36,034 nt of DNA from an uncultured Intestinimonas sp. (GTDB lineage Bacteria > Bacillota > Clostridia > Oscillospirales > Oscillospiraceae): NCBI RefSeq assembly GCF_944387245.1, contig NZ_CALXEE010000016.1, positions 1-36,034 of the forward strand, written 5' to 3'. Positions 8,510 to 16,278 of the stretch are shown here, piece by piece. The position numbers were made by a program, and so were the translations under genes. Within the stretch, counting starts at the first letter, position 1; every line of letters starts with the position of its first letter. Below the pieces are notes generated by a model. That model worked only from the letters and a program-made list of their open reading frames with translations, made no database searches and had not been told where the DNA came from.

Positions 8510-8538
8510 AGTGTAGCAAATTTGCGGGAGGCTGACAA
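8510..8538 (-). promoter_or_regulatory. Candidate promoter of the importer-xdhC operon
   Basis: On the - strand, TTGTCA (8533-8538) stands 17 nt from TACACT (8510-8515). Transcription would start near 8503, about 33 nt before the permease ATG at 8470. This decides the start choice for the permease. Confidence 0.5.
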
Positions 8539-8797
8539 GTACACAGTTCGATAATAAAAAACATTTGTTCGGCATTATCGAATTTATGATACTCGTAAAA
8601 GATAAAAAGGTTTTGAAAGAAAACGGCAGAGAAAAGTGGGAAATAATCCGTATTAGAACACATCCAAATCAAAATTGTAATACTGTGGAGAGAAGGAGAG
8701 AGGAAGGATGGAAGAATATAGAAAAATACAGCGCGGTGTATGGTAATTATCCACAAAAAACAACCCTTAAAATTGGAGGCAACCTGGGAAAAACGGC
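8539..8797. other. A/T-rich divergent intergenic region
   Basis: This stretch separates the importer operon from the purine permease and is markedly A/T-rich against the surrounding DNA. Open frames in it have no family features. A 12-codon frame from an ATG at 8708, behind AGGAAGG, could be a leader peptide but nothing supports it. I looked for the purine riboswitch core expected before a purine permease and did not find it. Confidence 0.4.
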
Positions 8798-8826
8798 TTG
8801 CATTTTTGGAGGCCGGGTAGTATGAT
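8798..8826 (+). promoter_or_regulatory. Candidate promoter of purine permease gene
   Basis: A weak -35 TTGCAT (8798-8803) stands 17 nt from a good -10 TATGAT (8821-8826). This gives a leader of about 48 nt before the ATG at 8881. Confidence 0.4.
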
Positions 8827-8880
8827 GTGTTTGCGATAAATAAATTTAAGCAATAAAAACTTTTTGTGAGGCGGAGAACC

Positions 8881-10212
8881 ATGATGAAGCAACAGACAGG
8901 GACCGGCAGTGTATTCAACTTTGAAGGTGTCCCTTCCGCTGGCCAAATGATTCCCCTTGGGTTCCAGCACGTGGTGGCCGCTGTGGTCGGTATCATTACG
9001 CCGGCCATCCTGATCTCAGATACCTGCGGGCTTTCCGCGGCCGAACGGACGCTGATGATCCAGGTGTCGCTGATCCTGACGGCGGTGGCGACGCTTCTCC
9101 AGCTTTTCCCCATCTTTGGACGCATCGGCTCTCGACTGCCGGTGATCATGGGCATCAGCTTCGCCTACATCCCCACCCTCCAGGCCATCGGCGGACAGTT
9201 CGATTTGGCCACCATTTTGGGCGCTGAGATCGTGGGCGGCTGTGTAGCCATTCTCTTTGGCGTCTTTGTCAAATGGATTCGCCCTCTCTTCCCGCCCCTG
9301 GTCACCGGCACGGTGATCTTCACCATCGGCCTTTCCCTCTATCCCACCGCCGTGCGGTACATGGCCGGCGGCAACGCCACCAGCGAGTGGTTTGGCAACC
9401 CCCGCAGCTGGGCGGTGGCCCTCATCACCCTGGCGGTGGTGGTTTTCCTCAACAACTTCACCAAGGGTATCCTGAAGCTGGCCTCCATACTCATTGGCAT
9501 GGTGGTGGGGTATATCATCGCCTACTTCCTTGGCATCGTGGACCTCTCTGGGGTGAGCGGCGCGGCCTGGTTCGCCCTGCCCCAGTTCATGCCCTTTGAG
9601 ATCAAGTTTGTCCCCTCTGCCTGCGTCTCTCTGGCCATCGTATACGTGGTTAACGCGGTGCAGACCATCGGCGACCTGAGTTCCACAACCATGGGTGGCA
9701 TGGACCGCCTGCCCACAAACAAGGAGCTCGCCGGCGGCATCATTGGTCAGGGCGTCATGAGCATCGTGGGCGCCTTCTTCGGCGGCCTGCCCACCGCCTC
9801 TTACAGCCAGAACGTGGGCATCGTCACCGTCAACCGGGTCATCAACCGGGCCGTCTTTGCGCTGGCTGCTGGTATCCTTCTGGTGGCCGGTCTGGTACCC
9901 AAGTTTGCCTCCATCCTCACCACCATTCCCCAGTGTGTCATCGGCGGCGCCACCATCTCGGTCTTTGCCACCATTACCATGACTGGCATCCGCATGATCA
10001 CCGAGGGTGGCTTCACCCCCCGGAAGAGTTCCGTGGTGGGCCTCTCCGTGGCCCTGGGCGTGGGCATCACCCAGGTGCCCGGTTGCCTGGCCGGCAGTCA
10101 CTTCCCCAGCTGGGTGTCCACCGTGTTCGGCTCCTCTTCTGTGGTGGTGGCCACCATCATGGCCATCCTCCTCAATCTGATCCTCCCCAAGGAACCCGAA
10201 AACAGCAAGTAA
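8881..10212 (+). CDS. NCS2-family xanthine/urate:cation symporter
   Basis: It is predicted to import purines (xanthine, urate or uracil-type bases) with protons or sodium. The 443-residue protein has about 14 hydrophobic segments and the NCS2 fold marks: the TM1 motif GFQH (Gln29-His30), the TM8 stretch NAVQTIGDLSS and the TM10 stretch PTASYSQNVG. Gln310-Asn311 in TM10 is the purine-type version of the Glu seen in uracil carriers. Oddly, the TM8 position that is a nearly invariant Glu in the family is Gln261 here. The ATG at 8881 follows GAGGCGGAG; an in-frame GTG at 8866 overlaps that ribosome site. Its position beside ssnA-ygfK-xdh marks it as the substrate importer for that pathway. Exact substrate is uncertain. 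Confidence 0.9.
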   Translation: MMKQQTGTGSVFNFEGVPSAGQMIPLGFQHVVAAVVGIITPAILISDTCGLSAAERTLMIQVSLILTAVATLLQLFPIFGRIGSRLPVIMGISFAYIPTLQAIGGQFDLATILGAEIVGGCVAILFGVFVKWIRPLFPPLVTGTVIFTIGLSLYPTAVRYMAGGNATSEWFGNPRSWAVALITLAVVVFLNNFTKGILKLASILIGMVVGYIIAYFLGIVDLSGVSGAAWFALPQFMPFEIKFVPSACVSLAIVYVVNAVQTIGDLSSTTMGGMDRLPTNKELAGGIIGQGVMSIVGAFFGGLPTASYSQNVGIVTVNRVINRAVFALAAGILLVAGLVPKFASILTTIPQCVIGGATISVFATITMTGIRMITEGGFTPRKSSVVGLSVALGVGITQVPGCLAGSHFPSWVSTVFGSSSVVVATIMAILLNLILPKEPENSK

Positions 10213-10220
10213 ACGACAAA

Positions 10221-10250
10221 GGAACCCGGCGGCCATGGCCGCCGGGTTCC
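10221..10250. terminator. Bidirectional terminator
   Basis: A perfect 30-nt palindrome with 15-bp half-arms (GGAACCCGGCGGCCA and its complement) lies between the convergent permease and regulator genes. It is flanked by AAA on one side and TT on the other. Confidence 0.8.
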
Positions 10251-10260
10251 TTCTGAGACT

Positions 10261-10908
10261 TTACTTTTCCGAGGCCGACTTAGCCTCGTCGATGTAGCTA
10301 TACAAGGTGTATTTGGAGATACCGAAGTACTTGCATACCTTGTAGCCCGACTTGGTGATGAGGAAGGCGCCGGTGTCGTTGAGGAACTGGATGGCCTTCA
10401 CCTTGTCCTCCTTGTTCATGAGGGCCACCGGCTTGCCCACCAGCTTGACGCTCTGCTCGATGAGCTCGTCCAGCAGGTCGGCCACGTTCCGGGAGATGTG
10501 CTCCGGCTCCTCCTGGGGGAGGTCGGTGGCGGTGAAGCTCTTCAGCACATCCTCCATGGCCAGCATGAGGGTGATGTCGTAGTTGATGGCGAAGATGCCG
10601 ATGGCCTTGCCGTCGTCGTCCCGGAGGTAGATGGTGCTGGATTTGAGGATCTTGCCGTCCTCCGACTTGGTGAGGTAGCTCAGCCGGTCCTCCGGCACCG
10701 CGCCGCCGTCCCGCAGGGCCTCCAGCACCACGTGGGAAGGGCCGTCCCCCACCCTCCGGCCGGAGACATGGCCGTTTTCGATGGCCACGATGGAGGTCTC
10801 CGGGTCGTTGGAGGCCAGGTCGTGGACCACCACCTCACAGTTGGGGCCGAACTGTCGGGCGATGCCCTTGGCCAGCTGGAGGCAGAATTCCAGATTGGAC
10901 GCTTGCAT
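10261..10908 (-). CDS. YheO/DauR-type PAS-HTH transcriptional regulator
   Basis: This is a cytoplasmic DNA-binding regulator of 215 residues. The N-terminal YheO-like PAS domain (about 5-120) shows FGPNCEVVVHDLASND, ENGHVSGRRVGD and IGIFAINYDIT. The C-terminal helix-turn-helix (about 165-210) contains FLITKSGYKVCKYFGISKYTLYSYIDEA, here noted by its central KVCKYFGISKYTLY. The ATG at 10908 is chosen because AAAGGTGG lies 6-7 nt upstream; a GTG further upstream lacks one. It is transcribed away from ssnA from a strong promoter (10947-10975), which makes it the likely local regulator of the purine island. Ligand and sign of control are not visible. Confidence 0.85.
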   Translation of the reverse strand: MQASNLEFCLQLAKGIARQFGPNCEVVVHDLASNDPETSIVAIENGHVSGRRVGDGPSHVVLEALRDGGAVPEDRLSYLTKSEDGKILKSSTIYLRDDDGKAIGIFAINYDITLMLAMEDVLKSFTATDLPQEEPEHISRNVADLLDELIEQSVKLVGKPVALMNKEDKVKAIQFLNDTGAFLITKSGYKVCKYFGISKYTLYSYIDEAKSASEK

Positions 10909-10946
10909 AGCGAACCACCTTTCCCTCAAAAATCAGTTCTATCCTT

Positions 10947-10975
10947 ATTATATCCGTTTGACAGAAGGATTTCAA
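10947..10975 (-). promoter_or_regulatory. Promoter of the YheO-type regulator
   Basis: On the - strand, TTGAAA (10970-10975) stands 17 nt from a perfect TATAAT (10947-10952), about 40 nt before the regulator ATG. This is the best sigma-A promoter match in the window. Confidence 0.75.
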
Positions 10976-11013
10976 CAAAAAGTCAGGCGGCCAAAATATT
11001 TTTGATTTATCTC

Positions 11014-11042
11014 TTGCGCTGTGGGTCAAAATATGATAAAGT
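11014..11042 (+). promoter_or_regulatory. Candidate promoter of ssnA-ygfK-xdh operon
   Basis: TTGCGC (11014-11019) stands 17 nt from TAAAGT (11037-11042). A start near 11049 would give a 160-nt leader that contains the palindrome TTGTGCACAA (11065-11074), the conserved RNA core (11087-11118) and an intrinsic terminator. The non-consensus -35 suggests activation or a low basal rate. Confidence 0.45.
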
Positions 11043-11086
11043 GAATACGGCAGAAGGGCAAGCCTTGTGCACAACTGACAATTCAA

Positions 11087-11118
11087 GCTGTAACGAAGTG
11101 CTGCGCGCACGGGCTGGT
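11087..11118 (+). promoter_or_regulatory. Conserved leader RNA core, copy A (riboswitch-like)
   Basis: This 32-nt segment begins GCTGTAACGAAGTGCT and ends GCGCACGGGCTGGT. It is nearly identical to a 33-nt segment in the nfnA leader (28545-28577, - strand), with one gap and one mismatch. It can fold as AGC/GCT closing an internal loop (TGTAACGAA against GG) and an inner GTGC/GCAC helix. Its last bases run directly into the terminator hairpin at 11116-11143. I recall a published bioinformatic candidate called the ssnA RNA motif, and this may be it, but I cannot confirm the match from sequence alone. Confidence 0.7.
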
Positions 11119-11152
11119 GTTCATTCTGAAAAGAATGGGCACCTTTTGTTTT
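11116..11152 (+). terminator. Leader terminator before ssnA
   Basis: Arms GGTGTTCATTCT (11116-11127) and AGAATGGGCACC (11132-11143) pair over 12 bp with two G-U wobbles around the loop GAAA. TTTTGTTTT follows. It lies inside the ssnA leader, 57 nt before the ATG, and overlaps the end of the conserved core by 3 nt, so it is probably a regulated attenuator. Confidence 0.75.
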
Positions 11153-11208
11153 AAATGGAAAATGTTGACCGGGACAAAGAACCGGAAATCGGATAGGAGG
11201 AGAGGCAC

Positions 11209-12549
11209 ATGCTTCTGATCGGAAACGGAAGGCTCATCACCAGAGATCCCGCCCTGCCCTACCTGGCGGACGGCGCCGTGGCGGTGGAGGGAGAGATCGT
11301 CAAGGAAGTGGGGACCCTGGCCGACCTGAAGGCCAAGTACCCCAACGCCCAGTTTGTGGACGCCAAGGGCGGCGTCATCATGCCCGGCCTCATCAACGCC
11401 CACACCCACATCTACTCCGGCCTGGCCCGTGGCCTGGCCATTGAGGGCAACAACCCCACCAACTTCCTGGAGGTGCTAGAGGGGACCTGGTGGAACATCG
11501 ACCGCCACCTGACCCTGGACGGCACCCGTGCCAGCGCCTACGCCACGGTTCTGGACTGCATCCGGGACGGCGTCACCACCATCTTCGACCACCACGCCTC
11601 CTTCTGCGAGATCCCCGGCTCCCTCTTCGCCATCAAGGACGTGTGCCAGGAGCTGGGTATGCGTGCCTGCCTGTGCTATGAGGTGAGCGAGCGGGACGGG
11701 GAGGAAAAGACCCTCCAGTCCATTCAGGAGAACGCCGACTTCGCCAAGTGGGCCAAGGACGCCAACGACGACATGATTAAGGCCATGTTCGGCGGCCACG
11801 CCCTCTTCACCATCTCCGACAAGACCTTTGAGAAGATGGTGGAGGCCAACAACGGCATGACCGGCTTCCACATCCATGTGGCCGAGGGCATGAACGACGT
11901 CTACGACTCCCTGCGCAACTACGGCTGTCGGCCGGTGAACCGCCTCCTCTACAACGGCATCCTGGGCGACAGGACCCTGCTGGGCCACTGCATCCACATC
12001 TCTCCCGCCGAGATGGACATCATCCGTGAGACGGGCACCATGGTGGTCAACAACCCCGAGTCCAACATGGGCAACGCCGTGGGCTGCTCTCCCGTGCTCC
12101 AGATGTTCCAGAAGGGCATCACCGTGGGCATGGGCACCGACGCCTACACCCACGACATGCTGGAGAGCCTGAAGGTCTTCCTCATCATCCAGCGCCACAA
12201 CGCCTGCCTGCCCAATGTGGGCTGGTGCGAGGCCATGGATATGCTCTTCAAGAACAACGCCGCCATTGCCGCCAAGTACTTTGAAAAGCCTCTGGGCGTC
12301 CTGAAGCCCGGCGCCGCCGCCGACGTCATTGTCATGGACTACAAGCCCTTCACCCCCTTCTCTGACGAGAACATCGACGGCCATATGCTCTTCGGCATGA
12401 TGGGCAAGAACTGCCGCACCACCATCATCAACGGCAAGGTCCTCTACCAGGACCGCCAGTTCGTGGGCATTGATGAAGAAAAGATCAATGCCTGGACCAT
12501 GGAGCAGAGCAAGAAGCTGTGGGGCGAGCTGAACCACCGGACCTACTGA
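11209..12549 (+). CDS. ssnA: SsnA, amidohydrolase-family aminohydrolase
   Basis: This is a metal-dependent hydrolase of the guanine/cytosine deaminase-chlorohydrolase group, always found with selenium-linked molybdenum hydroxylase genes. The 446-residue protein carries the metal site: HTH at His65-His67 in LINAHTHIYSGLARG, the GFHIHVAEG strand near residue 220, LLGHCIHI near 263 and GTDAYTHDM near 310. It starts at the ATG behind AGGAGG. It leads the operon ssnA-ygfK-YitT-like-xdh, with 34 nt to ygfK, and is preceded by the conserved leader RNA. Published genetics link this gene set to anaerobic urate breakdown; whether SsnA deaminates a purine or opens a ring is not settled by sequence. Confidence 0.92.
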   Translation: MLLIGNGRLITRDPALPYLADGAVAVEGEIVKEVGTLADLKAKYPNAQFVDAKGGVIMPGLINAHTHIYSGLARGLAIEGNNPTNFLEVLEGTWWNIDRHLTLDGTRASAYATVLDCIRDGVTTIFDHHASFCEIPGSLFAIKDVCQELGMRACLCYEVSERDGEEKTLQSIQENADFAKWAKDANDDMIKAMFGGHALFTISDKTFEKMVEANNGMTGFHIHVAEGMNDVYDSLRNYGCRPVNRLLYNGILGDRTLLGHCIHISPAEMDIIRETGTMVVNNPESNMGNAVGCSPVLQMFQKGITVGMGTDAYTHDMLESLKVFLIIQRHNACLPNVGWCEAMDMLFKNNAAIAAKYFEKPLGVLKPGAAADVIVMDYKPFTPFSDENIDGHMLFGMMGKNCRTTIINGKVLYQDRQFVGIDEEKINAWTMEQSKKLWGELNHRTY

Positions 12550-12583
12550 AAAGCCCTGAAATAATTGTTGGAGGTCATTCCTT

Positions 12584-15577
12584 ATGAGTGATATCATGCG
12601 CCCCATCCCCTTTGCCCAGCTGATGGACTGGGTCCTCACCGAGTACCAGGAGTACGGCAGCATTTTCGGCGTGAGCAAGCTGGTCCGCCACGAGAACGGC
12701 CAGGCCCTGCCCATCTTCGCCGAGAAGATCGAATCCCCCTATGGCCCCGCCGCCGGCCCCAACACCCAGCTGGCCCAGAACATCATCGCCTCCTACGCCG
12801 CCGGCGCCCGGTTCTTCGAGCTCAAGACGGTGCAGATCATGGACGGCGAGGAGCTCTCCAAGTGTGTGGCCAAGCCCTGCATCACTGCCGGGGACGAGTG
12901 CTATAACTGCGAGTGGTCCACCGAGCTCACCGTGCCACAGGCCTACGACGAGTACGTGAAGGGATGGTTCGCCTGCAAGCTCCTCTCCAAGGAGTTGGGC
13001 CTGGGCGACCCTGACGGCTTCGTGTTCAACATGTCGGTGGGTTACGACCTGGCCGGCATCAAGAGCGAGAAGATCGACAAATACATCGAGGGCATGAAGG
13101 ACGCCTCCGGTTCCGCAGTGTGGAGCGAGTGCATGGACTGGGCCCTGGCCAACCTGGGCAAATTTAAGAAGGTGGACGAGGCCTACGTGAAGGCGGTCAG
13201 CCCCAAGGTCTCCGCCTCCATCACCGAGTCCACCCTCCACGGCTGTCCTCCCGACGAGATCGAGCGTATCGCCACCTATCTCATCACCGAGAAGGGGCTC
13301 AACACCTACGTTAAGTGCAACCCCACCCTCCTGGGCTACGAGTTTGCCCGGCAGCGGCTGGATTCCCTGGGCTTTGACTACATTGTCTTCGACGACCACC
13401 ACTTCCTGGAGGACCTCCAGTGGGCCGATGCCGTGCCCATGTTCCGCCGCCTGATGGCCCTGTGCGCCCAGCGGGGTCTGGAGTTCGGCGTGAAGCTCAC
13501 CAACACCTTCCCTGTGGACGTGGCCGCCGGGGAGCTGCCCAGCCAGGAGATGTATATGTCCGGCCGGTCCCTCTTCCCCCTGACCATCTCCCTGGCCCGG
13601 AAGGTGGCCGAGGAGTTTGACGGCAAGCTGCGCATCTCCTACTCCGGCGGCGCCGACCTCCACAACATCAAGGATCTCTTCCACGCCGGTATCTGGCCCA
13701 TTACCATGGCCACCACCATTCTCAAGCCCGGCGGCTACCAGCGCATGAGCCAGATGGGCGAGCTGCTCATGGACTGCGGCAGCGCCCCCTTCGCCGGGGT
13801 GGATGTCTCCGCCGTGGCCGCCCTGGCCGACGGTGTGGAGAAGACCGAGCTCTACCGCAAGCCCATCAAGCCCCTGCCCCAGCGGAAGATGAACAAGAAG
13901 GTACCCCTCATCGACTGCTTCACCGCCCCCTGCCGCAACGGTTGCCCCATCGAGCAGGACATCCCCGCCTATCTGATGGCCACCAGCCAGGGCAAGTATC
14001 AGGAGGCCCTGGAGATCATCACCCGCCGCAACGCCCTGCCCTTCATCACCGGCACCATCTGCCCCCACCACTGCGCCGACAAGTGCATGCGCAACTATTA
14101 TGAGGAGTCCGTTCGTATCCGGAACGTGAAGCTCCAGGCCGCTCAGGGCGGCTACGACGCCCTGCTGCCCACCCTGAAGGCCGAGGCCCCTGTGGCGGGC
14201 AAGAAGGTGGCCGTGGTGGGCGGTGGCCCCGCCGGTCTCTCCGCCGCCTTCTTCCTCTCCCGTGCCGGGGTGGACGTCACCGTCTTTGAGCGCAAGGACG
14301 GCCTGGGCGGCATTGTCCGCCATGTCATCCCCGAGTTCCGCATCGGCAAGGAGGCCATCGACAAGGACGTGGCCCTCTGCAAGGCATACGGCGCTAAGTT
14401 CGAGCTGGGCGTGGACGTGAAGTCCGCCGAGGAGCTCAAGGCTAAGGGCTTCACCCACATCATCTTCGCCACCGGCGCCTGGAAGCCCGGTGCCGCCGGC
14501 CTGGACTACGGCGAGGAGATCAACGTCATCTCCTTCCTGGAGCAGGCCAAGAAGGCGCCCGAGAGCCTGAAGCTGGGCACCGACGTGGTGGTCATCGGCG
14601 GCGGCAACACCGCCATGGACGCCGCCCGGGCCGCCAAGCGCATCCCCGGTGTAGAGCACGTCCGGCTGGTCTACCGCCGCACCAAGCGGTACATGCCCGC
14701 CGATGAGGAGGAGCTGGCCCTAGCCATCGCTGACGGCGTGGAGTTTATGGAGCTGCTGGCCCCCGTGGGTGTGAAGGACGGTGTCCTCACCTGTTCTGTC
14801 ATGGAGCTGGGTGCCCCCGATGCCTCCGGCCGCCGGTCCCCCGTGGCCACCGGTAAGACCACCGAGATCCCCGCCACCGCCGTCATCACCGCCGTGGGCG
14901 AGCACGTGGAGGAGGCTCCCTTCGTCCAGAGCGGTGTGGCCCTGGACAAGAAGGGCAGCCCCGTAGTGGACGAGGCCATGGCCACCGGTGTGGAGGGTGT
15001 CTACGCCGTGGGTGACGCCCGGAGAGGCCCTGCCACCGTGGTGGAGGCCATCGCCGACGCCGCCAAGGCCGCCCAGGTCATCGTGGACCTGGAGCTAGAC
15101 AAGTATACCAAGCGGAATATCAATGCAGACTATAACAAACCGTTGAGCAAAAAGGGCGACCTTTGCGCCGACTGTGACACCTGCGCCGACACCCGCTGCC
15201 TGGGCTGCCCTACGGTGTGCGAGGTGTGCGCCGACGTCTGCCCCAACCGGGCCAACGTGACCATCGCGGTGCCCGGAAAGCGACAGCGGCAGATCGTCCA
15301 CGTGGACGGCATGTGCAACGAGTGCGGCAACTGCGGCACCTTCTGCCCCTACGACAGCCGGCCCTACAAAGACAAACTTACCCTCTTCTGGAGCAAAGAG
15401 GATTTTGACAACAGCGAGAACGAGGGCTTCCTGCCCCTGGAGGGCAGCAGGAGCCTGGTCCGTCTGGACGGCCAGACGGCAGAGTACGACACCGCCGATG
15501 CGGGCTGCGGCCTGCCCGAGGACATCCGGGTCCTCATCCAGACGGTGCGGAGCGACTACAGCTATCTGGTGAAATAA
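12584..15577 (+). CDS. ygfK: YgfK, multi-domain flavin/iron-sulphur oxidoreductase
   Basis: It is named putative selenate reductase subunit, but is tied to purine catabolism by gene context. There are three parts over 997 residues. Residues about 1-430 are a dihydroorotate dehydrogenase-like TIM barrel. Residues about 440-835 are a glutamate-synthase small-subunit module with Cys-rich FTAPCRNGCPIEQDIP, an FAD motif VVGGGPAGLSAA near 540 and an NADPH motif VIGGGNTAMDAARAAKR near 667. Residues about 855-925 hold dense Cys motifs, including CNECGNCGTFCPYDSRP, for 4Fe-4S clusters. The middle module is a paralogue of NfnB at 26.3-27.6 kb. It may pass electrons to or from Xdh, which lacks a FAD subunit here. 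ATG follows GGAGG by 9 nt. Confidence 0.92.
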   Translation: MSDIMRPIPFAQLMDWVLTEYQEYGSIFGVSKLVRHENGQALPIFAEKIESPYGPAAGPNTQLAQNIIASYAAGARFFELKTVQIMDGEELSKCVAKPCITAGDECYNCEWSTELTVPQAYDEYVKGWFACKLLSKELGLGDPDGFVFNMSVGYDLAGIKSEKIDKYIEGMKDASGSAVWSECMDWALANLGKFKKVDEAYVKAVSPKVSASITESTLHGCPPDEIERIATYLITEKGLNTYVKCNPTLLGYEFARQRLDSLGFDYIVFDDHHFLEDLQWADAVPMFRRLMALCAQRGLEFGVKLTNTFPVDVAAGELPSQEMYMSGRSLFPLTISLARKVAEEFDGKLRISYSGGADLHNIKDLFHAGIWPITMATTILKPGGYQRMSQMGELLMDCGSAPFAGVDVSAVAALADGVEKTELYRKPIKPLPQRKMNKKVPLIDCFTAPCRNGCPIEQDIPAYLMATSQGKYQEALEIITRRNALPFITGTICPHHCADKCMRNYYEESVRIRNVKLQAAQGGYDALLPTLKAEAPVAGKKVAVVGGGPAGLSAAFFLSRAGVDVTVFERKDGLGGIVRHVIPEFRIGKEAIDKDVALCKAYGAKFELGVDVKSAEELKAKGFTHIIFATGAWKPGAAGLDYGEEINVISFLEQAKKAPESLKLGTDVVVIGGGNTAMDAARAAKRIPGVEHVRLVYRRTKRYMPADEEELALAIADGVEFMELLAPVGVKDGVLTCSVMELGAPDASGRRSPVATGKTTEIPATAVITAVGEHVEEAPFVQSGVALDKKGSPVVDEAMATGVEGVYAVGDARRGPATVVEAIADAAKAAQVIVDLELDKYTKRNINADYNKPLSKKGDLCADCDTCADTRCLGCPTVCEVCADVCPNRANVTIAVPGKRQRQIVHVDGMCNECGNCGTFCPYDSRPYKDKLTLFWSKEDFDNSENEGFLPLEGSRSLVRLDGQTAEYDTADAGCGLPEDIRVLIQTVRSDYSYLVK

Positions 15578-15594
15578 GAAAAGAGGAATGGGAA

Positions 15595-16251
15595 ATGCAG
15601 GAGAAGGCGACCCTCAAACGGTATGGGATCTTTCTGATGGGAGTGCTGATATGCGCCATGGGGATCGCCTTCCTCTCCCGATCGGCCCTGGGCACGTCGC
15701 CCCTCTCCAGCGTTTCCTTCGTGCTCTATCTGTCCACCGGCGTCTCCGCCGGGGTCTACACCTTCGCCTGCAACATGTTCTTCCTGGCGGTGGATGTGAT
15801 CCTGACCCGGCGGTTCGGCTGGATGCAGTGGCTCCAGATCCCGGCCACCTTCGTGTTCAGCCTGTGCATCGACCTGTGGCTGGCCGTTATCCCCACCCAG
15901 CTCAACGGCCCCATTTCCCTCAAGGTGCTCTACCTGGTCCTGGGCTGCCCCATCATGGCCCTGGGCATCACCCTGGAGGTGCTGGCCAACGTGACCATCC
16001 TGCCCGGTGAGGGCATCGTCAAGACCCTGGCCGCCAAGGGCGGCTGGGAGTTCGGCAATGTAAAGGTGGCCTTTGACTGCACCCTCACCGCCATCGCGTC
16101 GGTTATCGCCTTCTTTGCCTTCGGCCGGCTCAACGGCGTGGGCATCGGCACCCTGGTGTCCGCCCTGGCGGTGGGCCAGCTGGTGAAGCTCTACTCCCGC
16201 TGCATTCAGCGCGCCGCCCTCCGGCGGGCAGGCGGCGGGGCCGTCCAATGA
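15595..16251 (+). CDS. YitT/YczE-like integral membrane protein
   Basis: It is a 218-residue protein with five to six hydrophobic segments and almost no soluble domain. The N-terminus (RYGIFLMGVLICAMGIAF, then SALGTSPLSSV) and the LGCPIMALGITLEVLANV and LPGEGIVK stretches resemble the YczE/YitT group of uncharacterised membrane proteins. It lies 17 nt after ygfK and 27 nt before xdh, with an AGAGGA ribosome site, so it is co-transcribed with both. No transport signature is known for this group. The location between two catalytic genes of one pathway suggests a role in moving a substrate, intermediate or metal, which is inference only. Confidence 0.82.
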   Translation: MQEKATLKRYGIFLMGVLICAMGIAFLSRSALGTSPLSSVSFVLYLSTGVSAGVYTFACNMFFLAVDVILTRRFGWMQWLQIPATFVFSLCIDLWLAVIPTQLNGPISLKVLYLVLGCPIMALGITLEVLANVTILPGEGIVKTLAAKGGWEFGNVKVAFDCTLTAIASVIAFFAFGRLNGVGIGTLVSALAVGQLVKLYSRCIQRAALRRAGGGAVQ

Positions 16252-16278
16252 ACCACCCTGCGACAGGAGGAAACTATC

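Noticed and set aside
8471-8575. N-terminal extension of the FecCD permease
   Set aside because: It would start upstream of the promoter at 8510-8538 and adds residues unlike the family.
8539-8880. Purine riboswitch before the purine permease
   Set aside because: I looked for the conserved loop and junction bases of the guanine/adenine aptamer and did not find them.
12575-14659. Long - strand open frame opposite ygfK
   Set aside because: It is antisense to a clear gene, with low-complexity translation. Similar shadows opposite nfnB, nfnA and the SLH gene were dropped for the same reason.
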